Source: an uncultured Lachnospiraceae bacterium
Lineage (GTDB): Bacteria > Bacillota > Clostridia > Lachnospirales > Lachnospiraceae
Assembly: GCA_900548905.1 (NCBI GenBank)
Contig: URMK01000002.1
Span: forward strand, 124,001 to 188,000
DNA length: 64,000 nt
Direction: 5' to 3'
Part shown: positions 49,641 to 57,686 of the stretch, one piece after another
Layout: each line of letters starts with the position of its first letter
How positions within the stretch are numbered: position 1 is the first letter of the stretch
Made by a program: the position numbers and the translations under genes
The notes under the pieces: model-generated
The model's database searches: none
Seen by the model: the letters and a program-made list of their open reading frames with translations, nothing else
What the model was told of the DNA's origin: nothing

Positions 49641-49728
49641 AAAAATACATGACATGGAACTTTCCCTCCTGCCTGGTCAGGGTTCACGGAGTAAACCGTA
49701 ACCGGGATTTTTCCACATCATGTATTTT
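49641..49728 (-). terminator. Extended hairpin after degV with palindrome family 1 at its tip
   Basis: About 88 bp: outer arms AAAATACATGA and TCATGTATTTT, further pairing along TGGAA / TTCCA and GGG blocks, and at the tip 49675-49703 a variant of the family 1 palindrome. On the minus strand the end reads ATTTTTTGCC, fitting termination of the degV transcript, which ends at 49757. Confidence 0.7.
49675..49703. repeat. Dispersed palindromic repeat, family 1, copy C (variant)
   Basis: Begins GGTCAGGGTTCAC, then GGA, then GTAAACCGTAACC. The core around the GGA loop matches copies A and B; several changes in one arm are compensated by G-T pairing. Confidence 0.55.
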
Positions 49729-49756
49729 GATTAGACATAAGAACAGATGCTCCTGC

Positions 49757-50626
49757 TTATTCCCGGTTTTTGGCGGTACAGGTAACAGCCAGGGCGCCCG
49801 GACCGATATGGCAGGCAACACTCAGGGACAGATGATCCACATAGCTTTCATTTCCGGGGAAGTTGTTTAACACTTCATCCCGGAAGGCATATGCCGCTTC
49901 ATCATTATTAGTATGTGCCACATCCAGCCACATATCCGCCTGATCCAAAGGCCGGCCAAAACGCTTCACCAGGTCATTCTTTATGGCATTAACCATGATT
50001 TGCTTTCCCTGGGCGGTAGTCCTTGCTTTGGCAAAAGCATCCAGCTTTTCCCCCTGTATCTGAAGCACCGGTTTAATTTTAAGGATGGTTCCCAGGGCCG
50101 CTGCAGCAGGGGTAATCCTTCCGCCTCTCTTCAGATAAAGCAAGGTATCCACCATAATATAAATACTGGAATTCTGCTTATCTTTCTCCAGGAACTCCTT
50201 AATCTCCACCGCGTCCATTCCTTGATCCGCCATATAAACGGCATCCAGGACGGAACGCCGCTGGGTTACGGAAATACGCTGGTTATTCGCCACCTGTATC
50301 TTTCCTTCATAGTCCTGCGCGAGCATGTGCGCCGTCTGGCATGAACCGCTCAGTCCGCTGCTCATAGGGATGTGTACAATCTCATCATATCTTTTCAGGA
50401 GCTCGTTCCACAGCTGCAAAACGGATTCCGGGGATGGCTGGGAGGTAGAGATGGCAGCACCTGTTTTCAGCTTCCGGTAAAATTCTTCCTGACTCAGGTT
50501 GATCCCTTCAAAATAGGTCTTTCCTTCTATCATAAAAGGCATGGGCAATACGCTGATACCCAGTTCCTCCGCCTGCTGTTGGGTGATGCCGCTGTTACTG
50601 TCCGTGACAATTGCAACCTTTGACAT
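49757..50626 (-). CDS. DegV-family fatty-acid-binding protein (FakB type)
   Basis: A 289-residue DegV protein: AIVTDSNSGIT start with the lipid-carboxylate-binding Ser/Thr residues, STSQPSPE, and the IPMSSGLSGSCQTA motif. FakB proteins hold a fatty acid for phosphorylation by FakA, whose gene lies three genes upstream (52802-54490), consistent with one pathway feeding host or medium fatty acids into phospholipids. ATG follows AAGGAGCG. Confidence 0.9.
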   Translation of the reverse strand: MSKVAIVTDSNSGITQQQAEELGISVLPMPFMIEGKTYFEGINLSQEEFYRKLKTGAAISTSQPSPESVLQLWNELLKRYDEIVHIPMSSGLSGSCQTAHMLAQDYEGKIQVANNQRISVTQRRSVLDAVYMADQGMDAVEIKEFLEKDKQNSSIYIMVDTLLYLKRGGRITPAAAALGTILKIKPVLQIQGEKLDAFAKARTTAQGKQIMVNAIKNDLVKRFGRPLDQADMWLDVAHTNNDEAAYAFRDEVLNNFPGNESYVDHLSLSVACHIGPGALAVTCTAKNRE

Positions 50627-50714
50627 AATTACGCTCCTTCTGAATGTCTTTTCATGTGTCAGTCCGTTTATTGCTATTTATTATCAATAAAAATAGGTTA
50701 AAATTATTCTACAG

Positions 50715-52799
50715 TCAGATAGTCTTAAAGTCAATGGAATTCCCATTCTCTTTCATTCTCTCATACAGACGCCTGTACTTTTCCTGTTTTTCCTCCGGAT
50801 CCTGAGAAGCGATCCTTTCAGCAAGGCTGCTGGCAGTGAGCAGCAGATCACTGTCCTGGTAGATGTCTCCCACCTTGAAATCCAGCAGGCCGCTCTGCCG
50901 TATCCCGAACAAATCGCCGGGACCGCGCAGCTTCAGATCTTCATTGGCGATATGGAAACCGTCGTTGGAGGTATTGAGTATATTCAGGCGCTTCATTGTC
51001 TGTTCATTATCATTTCCGCTGACAAAAATACAATAGCTCTGGGAATCGCCTCTTCCCACCCGTCCGCGCAGCTGATGAAGCTGTGCCAGTCCGAAGCGTT
51101 CCGCATTTTCCACCATCATAACCGTTGCGTTGGGAACATTAATTCCCACCTCGATTACCGTCGTGGAAACAAGCACGTCGATATCCTTACGGGAAAAGGC
51201 TTCCATGATACTGTTTTTTTCTGCAGGTTTCATTTTCCCATGGAGAGCGGCGACATGGATGGTATCCGGCAGTACGGCTTTCAGCTTGTCAGTATAATCC
51301 ATTACGTTTTCCAGACCGTCCATTTCCCCTTCTTCCACCATAGGGCAGATTACATAAACCTGACGCCCCTCCTCTGTCTGCTTACGGATAAAATTATACG
51401 CAGTCTGCCGGTAGGAGGTATTGACCACACAATTCTTAATCGGCTTTCGTCCGGCAGGCATTTCATCAAGAACAGACACATGCAGATCCCCATATACCAC
51501 TATGGCAAGCGTCCTGGGAATAGGCGTTGCACTCATGACGAGGACATGGGTGCCGGTCCCTTTATCCGCGAGAAGTTCTCTCTGCCTGACACCGAACCGG
51601 TGCTGTTCATCCGTAATCACAAGGGACAGGCGGCGGTAAACCACCTTTTCCTGAATAAGCGCATGTGTCCCTATTATTACATTGGCATCCCCATCTGCAA
51701 TCCGGGCATAGATCTCCCTTTTTTCTTTTGCCGTCTGGGAACCGGTGAGCAGTACCGGGCGTATGCACACCCCCTGTTCCGTGGAATGCTTTGCTTCGGC
51801 TTCCATACCTATCTGAAGCAAAGCCTCATAGTGCTGTCTGGCCAGGACCTCCGTAGGCGCCATGAGGCAGCCCTGCCTGCCGTTGGCGGCGCACATGAGC
51901 AGGGCCAGAAAAGCCAGTATGGTTTTTCCGCTGCCCACATCCCCCTGTACCAGGCGGTTCATGGCATTTTCTTTTTGAAGATCCTCTTCTATTTCCTTCC
52001 AGACCCGTTGCTGGGCCCCGGTAAGCCGGTAGGGGAGATTGGCGAGAAGCCGGTCCGTATCCGGCACTTTTTCTAAAGGCTCGTCCACCTTCCGGACCTG
52101 GTTTTCTTCCTTGAATTTCCTGAGTGCGAGAAAAAATTCAAGGAATTCATCAAAGGCCAGCCTTTTACGGGCGGCGATTAAATCCTGGGTACTGACCGGA
52201 AAATGGATTTTTTCCAGGGCATCCCCCCGGGAAAGCAGCTGGAATTCCTCCCGGATCTCTTCCGGAAGGAACTCCAGCGGTCTATCCCATTCTGCCGCAC
52301 TGTCCAGTGCTTTGCGCATCGCTTTGCTCACACCGTTATTGGTAAGGCCCTGGGTAAGGGCATATTTGGGCTGCAGAGTACCCTGGAGCGGCACGTATTC
52401 CTCCACCCGGAACAGCCTGGGCTGCTCCATGCGCAAGGGTGTTCCGTGCTGGCAGACGCCGCGGAAAACATAGGTCATTCCGGGCTTCAGTATATTTTTA
52501 AGATAGGGCATTCCAAAAAAGGTAATACGAAAAAGGCCGGTTGCATCCCCGGCCTGAACGGTAGTGATTAACAGATTGCGCACCCGTTTGGTGGAGGGCA
52601 TCCCGATTACGGAGGCCTTCACCGCACTGATTTTCCCCGGGCACAGGGCAGAAACCGTTACCGCAGGCTCCATTTTTTCGTAATCCCGCGGATAGTGTTC
52701 CAGCAACTGTCCCACTGTCCTTATATGCAGTTTGGAGAAAAGACCTGCCGTCTTTTCTCCAATTCCTTTTATTGCAGTTAATTCCGTATTGATTTCCAT
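50715..52799 (-). CDS. recG: ATP-dependent DNA helicase RecG
   Basis: A 694-residue RecG: N-terminal wedge/OB domain (about 1-150; GIGEKTAGLFSKLHIRTVGQLLEHYPRDYE), Walker A QGDVGSGKT, DEQH box ITDEQHRFGVRQR, and QLRGRVGRGDSQSYC. It remodels stalled forks and Holliday junctions. Odd: the variable loop before LLTGSQTAKEKREIY is longer than usual and contains one copy of the 18-bp repeat (51781-51798). Follows fakA by 2 bp, as in B. subtilis order. Confidence 0.96.
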   Translation of the reverse strand: MEINTELTAIKGIGEKTAGLFSKLHIRTVGQLLEHYPRDYEKMEPAVTVSALCPGKISAVKASVIGMPSTKRVRNLLITTVQAGDATGLFRITFFGMPYLKNILKPGMTYVFRGVCQHGTPLRMEQPRLFRVEEYVPLQGTLQPKYALTQGLTNNGVSKAMRKALDSAAEWDRPLEFLPEEIREEFQLLSRGDALEKIHFPVSTQDLIAARKRLAFDEFLEFFLALRKFKEENQVRKVDEPLEKVPDTDRLLANLPYRLTGAQQRVWKEIEEDLQKENAMNRLVQGDVGSGKTILAFLALLMCAANGRQGCLMAPTEVLARQHYEALLQIGMEAEAKHSTEQGVCIRPVLLTGSQTAKEKREIYARIADGDANVIIGTHALIQEKVVYRRLSLVITDEQHRFGVRQRELLADKGTGTHVLVMSATPIPRTLAIVVYGDLHVSVLDEMPAGRKPIKNCVVNTSYRQTAYNFIRKQTEEGRQVYVICPMVEEGEMDGLENVMDYTDKLKAVLPDTIHVAALHGKMKPAEKNSIMEAFSRKDIDVLVSTTVIEVGINVPNATVMMVENAERFGLAQLHQLRGRVGRGDSQSYCIFVSGNDNEQTMKRLNILNTSNDGFHIANEDLKLRGPGDLFGIRQSGLLDFKVGDIYQDSDLLLTASSLAERIASQDPEEKQEKYRRLYERMKENGNSIDFKTI
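51781..51798 (-). repeat. Single 18-bp unit inside recG
   Basis: Minus strand CGAAGCAAAGCATTCCAC matches the unit GGAAGCRAAGCRTTCCAY at 17 of 18 positions, is followed by GGAA and preceded by GGAAGC. Encodes about residues 334-339 of RecG, in a loop that tolerates insertions. Confidence 0.65.
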
Positions 52800-52801
52800 T
52801 T

Positions 52802-54490
52802 TTACTCAGCTGAAATAATATAATAATAAATAGGCTGTCCGCCGTACTGCAGTTCAATATCACAGGAAGGATATTTTTCTTCAATTCTGGCCTTCAGCTT
52901 CTGGGCTGCCTCTTCCGTAGTGTCAGCCCCGTAATAAATGCTGATCAACTCCAGATCTTCATCCATCATGGCTTCTACCATTTGAAAGGAAACCGCTTCG
53001 ATATCCGCTCCGACGGAAAGGATACCGGCGTCGCCGATTCCCATATAATCGCCCTGTTTGATTTCCTTATCATCAATCATGGTATCCCTTACGGCATAAG
53101 TTACCTCGCCCGTTTTCACATGGCCGATTTCCTCCGACATGGCGGCTTCATTCTCTTCGCACCCCATGTCGGGCACATAATTGATGACCGCCGTAATCCC
53201 CTGCGGGATTGTCTTGGAGGGAATTACCACTACCTTCTTGTCTTCCACCAAATATTTCGCCTGGTTGGCGGCAAGAATAATATTCTTATTATTGGGAAGC
53301 ACATAGACCGTGTCCGCATTCACCTGATTGATGGCATTTACCACATCCTCGGTGCTGGGGTTCATGGTCTGTCCGCCTGCAATGATCATATCGACGCCCA
53401 GGCCCTTAAAGATCTCGTCGATCCCTTCTCCGACGGAAACCGCTATAAAGCCGGCATCCTTACGTTCTGCAGGAGCTTCCTCCGCCGCCGGGGATGCACC
53501 CGCCGCTGCCGCGTCTTCCGACAATTTAAACAGCTTCTCCTGATGCTCCAGCCTCATATTGTCAATTTTCAGATTAGATAGTGCGCCATACTTCAATGCC
53601 TTCTGGATTGCAAGACCAGGGTCATTGGTATGTACATGTACCTTGACCACATCTTCATCCGCAACCACAACTATGGAATCACCGATAGATTCCAGGTAAG
53701 CTTTAAAATCCATTTCCTGCTTGATATTAAAAGTTTTGCTCAGCATGATAATAAATTCGGTACAGTAACCGAATTTGATTTCCATGCCGGCCTGCGCTTC
53801 AAGACTGGCGTTTACCAGTGTCTGCCTGGAGGTCTCCCGGGCGGGCTCATTGAGAGAAAAATCCACCTCTTTTCCCATAAATGCATCATAAGCCCCATGC
53901 AGCACCTCTATCAGTCCCTGTCCGCCGGAATCCACAACACCCGCCTGCTTTAATACAGGAAGCATTTCCGGTGTCTGGCTGAGCACATACTCCGCATGCT
54001 CAATCACTTCCTTAATAAAAACAGCCATATCGGTCTCTCCGGCGTCCGCCAGTTCACGGGCTTTCATCGACGCACCCTTGGCAACGGTGAGGATCGTACC
54101 TTCCTTGGGCTTCATAACCGCCTTATAAGCAGTTTCCACCGCTTTTTCTCCCGCAGCGGCAAGAATGGGAATGGTGATTTCTTCATTTTCCCGGATCCCT
54201 TTGGTAAAACCGCGGAACAGCTGGGAAAGGATAACACCAGAATTCCCTCTCGCACCGCGGAGGGAACCGGAAGAAATTGCTTTTGCAAGAGTCATCATGT
54301 CGGGTTCTTTCATTGCCGCCACTTCTTTGGCTGCAGACATGATGGTAAGCGTCATATTAGTGCCTGTATCACCGTCAGGAACCGGAAATACATTCAGTTC
54401 GTTAATCCATTCTTTTTTACTCTCAAGATTCTTGGCGCCTGCTAAGAACATCTTCGCAAATACCTTAGCGTCTATCGTATTTAAACTCAC
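52802..54490 (-). CDS. fakA: Fatty acid kinase subunit A (DAK2/DhaL and DegV-like domains)
   Basis: A 562-residue protein: DhaL-type kinase domain (about 1-200; NVFPVPDGDTGTNM with the metal-binding Asp residues, GARGNSGVILSQ), a linker with an Ala/Pro-rich stretch (about 318-340), and a C-terminal domain (about 345-562). FakA phosphorylates FakB-bound fatty acids. Start is GTG at 54490 after AAGGAGGAC. It lies between yloU and recG, its conserved place in Firmicutes. Confidence 0.93.
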   Translation of the reverse strand: MSLNTIDAKVFAKMFLAGAKNLESKKEWINELNVFPVPDGDTGTNMTLTIMSAAKEVAAMKEPDMMTLAKAISSGSLRGARGNSGVILSQLFRGFTKGIRENEEITIPILAAAGEKAVETAYKAVMKPKEGTILTVAKGASMKARELADAGETDMAVFIKEVIEHAEYVLSQTPEMLPVLKQAGVVDSGGQGLIEVLHGAYDAFMGKEVDFSLNEPARETSRQTLVNASLEAQAGMEIKFGYCTEFIIMLSKTFNIKQEMDFKAYLESIGDSIVVVADEDVVKVHVHTNDPGLAIQKALKYGALSNLKIDNMRLEHQEKLFKLSEDAAAAGASPAAEEAPAERKDAGFIAVSVGEGIDEIFKGLGVDMIIAGGQTMNPSTEDVVNAINQVNADTVYVLPNNKNIILAANQAKYLVEDKKVVVIPSKTIPQGITAVINYVPDMGCEENEAAMSEEIGHVKTGEVTYAVRDTMIDDKEIKQGDYMGIGDAGILSVGADIEAVSFQMVEAMMDEDLELISIYYGADTTEEAAQKLKARIEEKYPSCDIELQYGGQPIYYYIISAE

Positions 54491-54504
54491 AACTAAAGTC
54501 CTCC

Positions 54505-54858
54505 TTAATCAATCACTCGCACACCTTCTACAAAGATGTTGATTTTCTCAATTTCCATTCCGGTGAATTCTTCCACTTTATATTTCACATTATCTATAAG
54601 GTTGTCCGAGACAGCCAGAATGCTTACACCGTAGGAAACAATGACATGGAAGTCCAGCGTCAGTTTATTGTTATTAATCGTAACGGTGATTCCCTTCGTC
54701 AGATTATCTTTTCTTAAAAGCTTTACTACGTCCTTCACAGTGATTCCCATGCCGACAATACCGAAGCATTCCGTGGCCACGGTACCCGCATACTGTGCAA
54801 TAACTTCTTTATCGATGGTTATATTGCCCATATGGGTGTTCATAGAAGAGCCCTTCAT
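54505..54858 (-). CDS. yloU: Asp23/Gls24-family envelope stress protein YloU
   Basis: A 117-residue Asp23 protein: GNITIDKEVIAQYAGTVATECFGIVGM opening and the LTLDFHVIVSYGVSI core. Relatives are membrane-associated, alkaline-shock or envelope-stress proteins. ATG at 54858 follows AAGGAGGTACTAC. First gene of yloU-fakA-recG-degV; a TATAAT at 54902-54897 with a weak -35 is a likely promoter. Divergent from rpmB. Confidence 0.92.
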   Translation of the reverse strand: MKGSSMNTHMGNITIDKEVIAQYAGTVATECFGIVGMGITVKDVVKLLRKDNLTKGITVTINNNKLTLDFHVIVSYGVSILAVSDNLIDNVKYKVEEFTGMEIEKINIFVEGVRVID

Positions 54859-55070
54859 GTAGTACCTCCTTCTTTCTTACCGAAAAATATATGCTTATTA
54901 TAACCGCTTTCCGAAAAAAATGGAAGTCTTATTTCATTTTCAGGTATCGCACAGACGCAGGCCGGAAGCAGGGACGTCCGGAACGGAAAAAAGAATGCCT
55001 GCGTACTGCGGAATTTAAAGCGGCAAATTATGCGGTTAAAATAAAGTTATGTACCGCCTGCAAATTTTGC

Positions 55071-55099
55071 TTGCCAAACTATGACTTTTCTGGTATTAT
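55071..55099 (+). promoter_or_regulatory. rpmB promoter
   Basis: TTGCCA (55071-55076), 17-bp spacer, TATTAT (55094-55099), 47 bp before rpmB. Confidence 0.75.
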
Positions 55100-55145
55100 A
55101 CACATGTTGTGGTCTGAAAATTTTATTGGTTTAGGAGGTGCGAAG

Positions 55146-55331
55146 ATGGCAAAATGTGATATTTGCGGTAAGGGTGCTCATTTTGGAAACAACGTAAGCC
55201 ATTCCCATAGAAGATCCAATCATATCTGGAATTCGAACGTTAAAAATGTAAAATGCAAGGTTAACGGCGCATCCAAGAAATTACATGTATGTACCAACTG
55301 TCTGAAATCCGGCAGAGTAGAAAGAGTATAA
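55146..55331 (+). CDS. rpmB: 50S ribosomal protein L28
   Basis: A 61-residue L28 of the zinc-binding type: MAKCDICGKGAHFGNNVSHSHRRSN, later VCTNCLKSGRV, giving the four Cys of a C+ ribosomal protein. ATG at 55146 follows TTAGGAGGTG; the frame is open further upstream but that is promoter DNA. It is monocistronic with its own promoter and terminator, divergent from yloU as in B. subtilis. Confidence 0.96.
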   Translation: MAKCDICGKGAHFGNNVSHSHRRSNHIWNSNVKNVKCKVNGASKKLHVCTNCLKSGRVERV

Positions 55332-55333
55332 TC

Positions 55334-55354
55334 GGGGATGTGTCCCCTCTTTTT
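55334..55354 (+). terminator. rpmB terminator
   Basis: GGGGA / TCCCC stem with a TGTG loop followed by TCTTTTT, directly after the stop. Confidence 0.85.
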
Positions 55355-55383
55355 GCTTCTGCTGCAAAATTTGACACAAAGAT

Positions 55384-55427
55384 AAGACTGCCAGAATTCA
55401 CTGAGAATTTACAGACAGTCTTTTTTT
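55384..55427. terminator. Second terminator hairpin between rpmB and the small membrane protein gene
   Basis: Arms AAGACTG (55384-55390) and CAGTCTT (55416-55422) followed by T residues on the plus strand; it faces the minus-strand gene ending at 55432 as well. Confidence 0.6.
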
Positions 55428-55431
55428 GTGC

Positions 55432-55584
55432 CTATCTTTCACAGAAAATAATATTATAGCTGACCAGCAGCAGGATAATTGCCACAATCAGGCTGGCAAG
55501 CCTGTTGGAAATGAGAACCGTAAGGACCATACCAAAGGCGATGCTGAATACAACAATTCCTACTATTTTCCACATCTCACGCAT
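55432..55584 (-). CDS. Small hydrophobic membrane protein (50 residues)
   Basis: A short gene between rpmB and ytfJ: ATG 55584-55582 with AGGAG seven bases upstream, 50 residues, stop TAG at 55434-55432. Residues about 8-25 and 29-46 form two hydrophobic segments (IVGIVVFSIAFGMVLTVLI; LASLIVAIILLLVSYNIIF) separated by Ser-Asn-Arg, so a hairpin-like membrane protein is likely. Ribosome binding site, codon pattern and a terminator after it support reality. I do not recognise the family. Confidence 0.65.
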   Translation of the reverse strand: MREMWKIVGIVVFSIAFGMVLTVLISNRLASLIVAIILLLVSYNIIFCER

Positions 55585-55619
55585 CTGCTTACTCCTGCCG
55601 GCTTTACTATTATCATATG

Positions 55620-55682
55620 CAGGAAAGGGCCGTCCGATTCATACAACACCTCAGGCTGTATGAATCGGACGGCCCTTTCCTG
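55620..55682. terminator. 26-bp perfect hairpin after ytfJ
   Basis: Arms 55620-55645 and 55657-55682 are perfectly complementary (outermost CAGGAAAGGG / CCCTTTCCTG) with an 11-base loop. No T-run on either side. It starts nine bases after the ytfJ stop and probably ends or stabilises that mRNA. Confidence 0.7.
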
Positions 55683-55690
55683 TTTAACGG

Positions 55691-56101
55691 TCAGTCCACA
55701 ATATCTTCGTCACCGGACGGGAATGCCGCTTTCTCGGCATCCTCATCACTCATCATAGTCTCTTCCTTGGTGGTGAATTTATCCACCAAATCCGGAATCA
55801 TATCAAGAATCTTTGTTATGCTGTCCTGGTTTTTAATATTCACCAGCTTTGTCTGCCCGTTTTTAATAAGAAGAACGGCACTTGGCGTCATTTTTCCGGA
55901 AAGCCCGCCGGCACCTCCGTCCTTGCCGCCGCTGCGGCTGGCTCCCGCACCCACTCCGAAGCTCACATCAACAAGAGGGACAATAATGGTATCATCAATT
56001 TTCGTTGCCTCTCCTACCACTGTCTTTGTCGACATCAACGCATTTGCCCCCTTCAGAAGGGATTCCATTACGGAATTGATACCGTTATTATTATCTGCCA
56101 T
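55691..56101 (-). CDS. ytfJ: Spore protein YtfJ/GerW family
   Basis: A 136-residue protein with the GerW pattern: NSVMESLLKGANALMSTKTVVGE, VDVSFGVGAGASRSGG, GGAGGLSGKMTPSAVLLI. YtfJ (GerW) is a spore protein needed for germination in Bacillus. ATG at 56101 follows AAAGGAGG and overlaps the end of the DUF2953 gene by 11 bp, so the two are coupled. Confidence 0.92.
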   Translation of the reverse strand: MADNNNGINSVMESLLKGANALMSTKTVVGEATKIDDTIIVPLVDVSFGVGAGASRSGGKDGGAGGLSGKMTPSAVLLIKNGQTKLVNIKNQDSITKILDMIPDLVDKFTTKEETMMSDEDAEKAAFPSGDEDIVD

Positions 56102-57116
56102 TTGTCATTTCCTCCTTTTTAAGCTGTCTGATAAATCTCCAGGTCTTTTTATCCAATATAATACGCAGCACCACATCCAGCACCACTGCAATCCGAACTC
56201 TTCCCCTGATATTAAAATCCCCTTCCAGACGGATGTCATCAAAATCAGGACTGATATGAACAGTCTCGCCAATCACAGGATATAATATTCCATGTACTGC
56301 AAGAATCTGCGCCGTAGAAGCGGGATCCCCGGTTCCGACAATAAAATTCACATCGGCCTTCTGCGGCCGTACATGCCGGAGAAGCCTTCCTGTCTGTCCT
56401 TTTACTTTGCCGATTACCAGAAGGTTTTCCTCCCGGGTTAAAACATCCTTATAATATTCCAGATTATCCAGGATCCGCTTTATTTTATCACAGAGCCGGG
56501 CAATTGTGTACCTGATATTCTGAAAAGTTTTCTTAAGAGTAATGAAGAAAGCATAAATTTTCCTGTAAAGCCGGTTAAAAAAATTGTGTTTTTCGGAAAA
56601 GCTCCCCTGCTCCTTTTTTTTCTCCTGCCGGGCGGTGCCCGCCTCTTCCGGCTTCCGGTCTTTCTCCGTAGGTTCCGTCTGTTCCAGGCTGTTACCGAAT
56701 TGCTTCTTCTCTTCCTCCGGCTTCTCCACCGAGGCTTCACCGGATTTATCCGGCTGCTGTTTCCGGTCGGAAACTGTATTTTCTTTGCTTTCTTTTTCTT
56801 TTTCCGTTTCTTCCTCCTGCGATTTTTCAGGAGGACGCACCTTTTGTCTGAACCGGAACAAAATTCCCAGAATCCGAAGCTCCCAATGGAGGATATCCTT
56901 GTATTTACCGGAATCATATTCCAGACGGAAGCTGACCGAATGGAAAAACCATGTGGCCTTTACCATGCCGTGCGGCCGGCCTTCTGCAGGGATTTCTCCT
57001 TTTGCCCGGTATCTGACAGGAATAAAAAGGATAACGAGCAGGAGCAAAAGAAGAACGGCCAGTATGACGAGCAGGATCATGCCCAGTATTTTTAAAATGC
57101 TTATTACCAATCCCAT
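56091..57116 (-). CDS. DUF2953 membrane protein (YtfI type)
   Basis: A 341-residue protein: one N-terminal membrane helix (about 4-32), a beta-rich segment (about 35-95), a long Lys/Glu-rich low-complexity region (about 95-175), and a C-terminal domain with INFIVGTGDP-like VNFIVGTGDPASTAQILAVHGILYPV. Members of DUF2953 are usually encoded upstream of ytfJ in spore formers, as here. Function unknown; sporulation role inferred from linkage. Confidence 0.85.
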   Translation of the reverse strand: MGLVISILKILGMILLVILAVLLLLLLVILFIPVRYRAKGEIPAEGRPHGMVKATWFFHSVSFRLEYDSGKYKDILHWELRILGILFRFRQKVRPPEKSQEEETEKEKESKENTVSDRKQQPDKSGEASVEKPEEEKKQFGNSLEQTEPTEKDRKPEEAGTARQEKKKEQGSFSEKHNFFNRLYRKIYAFFITLKKTFQNIRYTIARLCDKIKRILDNLEYYKDVLTREENLLVIGKVKGQTGRLLRHVRPQKADVNFIVGTGDPASTAQILAVHGILYPVIGETVHISPDFDDIRLEGDFNIRGRVRIAVVLDVVLRIILDKKTWRFIRQLKKEEMTNGR

Positions 57117-57133
57117 AGGCTACCCAGCTCCTG

Positions 57134-57454
57134 TTACCTGTGCTCCAAAATATATTTTTTGATATCCGCCCCGCCTGTTTCTGCGACTACCTTTTCCGTC
57201 ATAGCCACCACCATATCAACCGCTTCCCCATAACCGGAAGCCAGTCCCACCACAAACAGATCCTTCTTTTCATAGAATTTCTGCTGCAGAAGGGCACAAT
57301 GGAAAATATCCAGCTGATCATCGGATTTTGCCAGTGCAATAATATAGACCGTAATCTGTCCGGCATTATGGCGCAGCTTCCACTTCACCTTTTCCAGGTT
57401 TCGGATACTGTCGCTGACATACAAATGTCTGTAGAACTTCATTATGCCTATCAC
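57134..57454 (-). CDS. Conserved hypothetical protein, 106 residues
   Basis: A compact alpha/beta protein (KVKWKLRHNAGQITVYIIAL; DLFVVGLASGYGEAVDMVVAMTEKVV). I start it with GTG at 57454, seven bases after GAGG; an ATG at 57442 has poor spacing. It lies 17 bp before the DUF2953 gene and is probably in the same transcript with ytfJ. Family not recognised. Confidence 0.68.
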   Translation of the reverse strand: MIGIMKFYRHLYVSDSIRNLEKVKWKLRHNAGQITVYIIALAKSDDQLDIFHCALLQQKFYEKKDLFVVGLASGYGEAVDMVVAMTEKVVAETGGADIKKYILEHR

Positions 57455-57616
57455 TTTCTTTCCTCAGGCAGCCACATGGTACCGCTATCTTAAAATTTGC
57501 CTGATTTTACCTTTTTTATTCATAACAAGGACTTATTTTTATGAACCGTCTGCAGGCCCGCGGCCCTGCAGAAACAGCACGGATCCGCTCTGCGGCAATT
57601 CTTATGTTAATAAAAA

Positions 57617-57643
57617 GGCGGCATGGAATATGTCCATTCCGCC
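57617..57643 (-). terminator. Terminator after the Nudix gene at 57687
   Basis: GGCGG-C-ATGGA / TCCAT-T-CCGCC stem, followed by TTTTTATT on the minus strand. Confidence 0.8.
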
Positions 57644-57686
57644 TCACCTTCCTTTTTGTACCGATTTCCGGCCCCAGCCGGAAATC

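Noticed and set aside
54755..54775. A further copy of the 18-bp unit in yloU (GAAGCATTCC)
   Set aside because: Only the half-unit matches and it encodes a conserved part of the Asp23 family, so chance is the better explanation.
54891..55145. N-terminal extension of rpmB
   Set aside because: The open frame upstream covers the rpmB promoter; the ATG at 55146 has a strong ribosome binding site and gives a normal L28.
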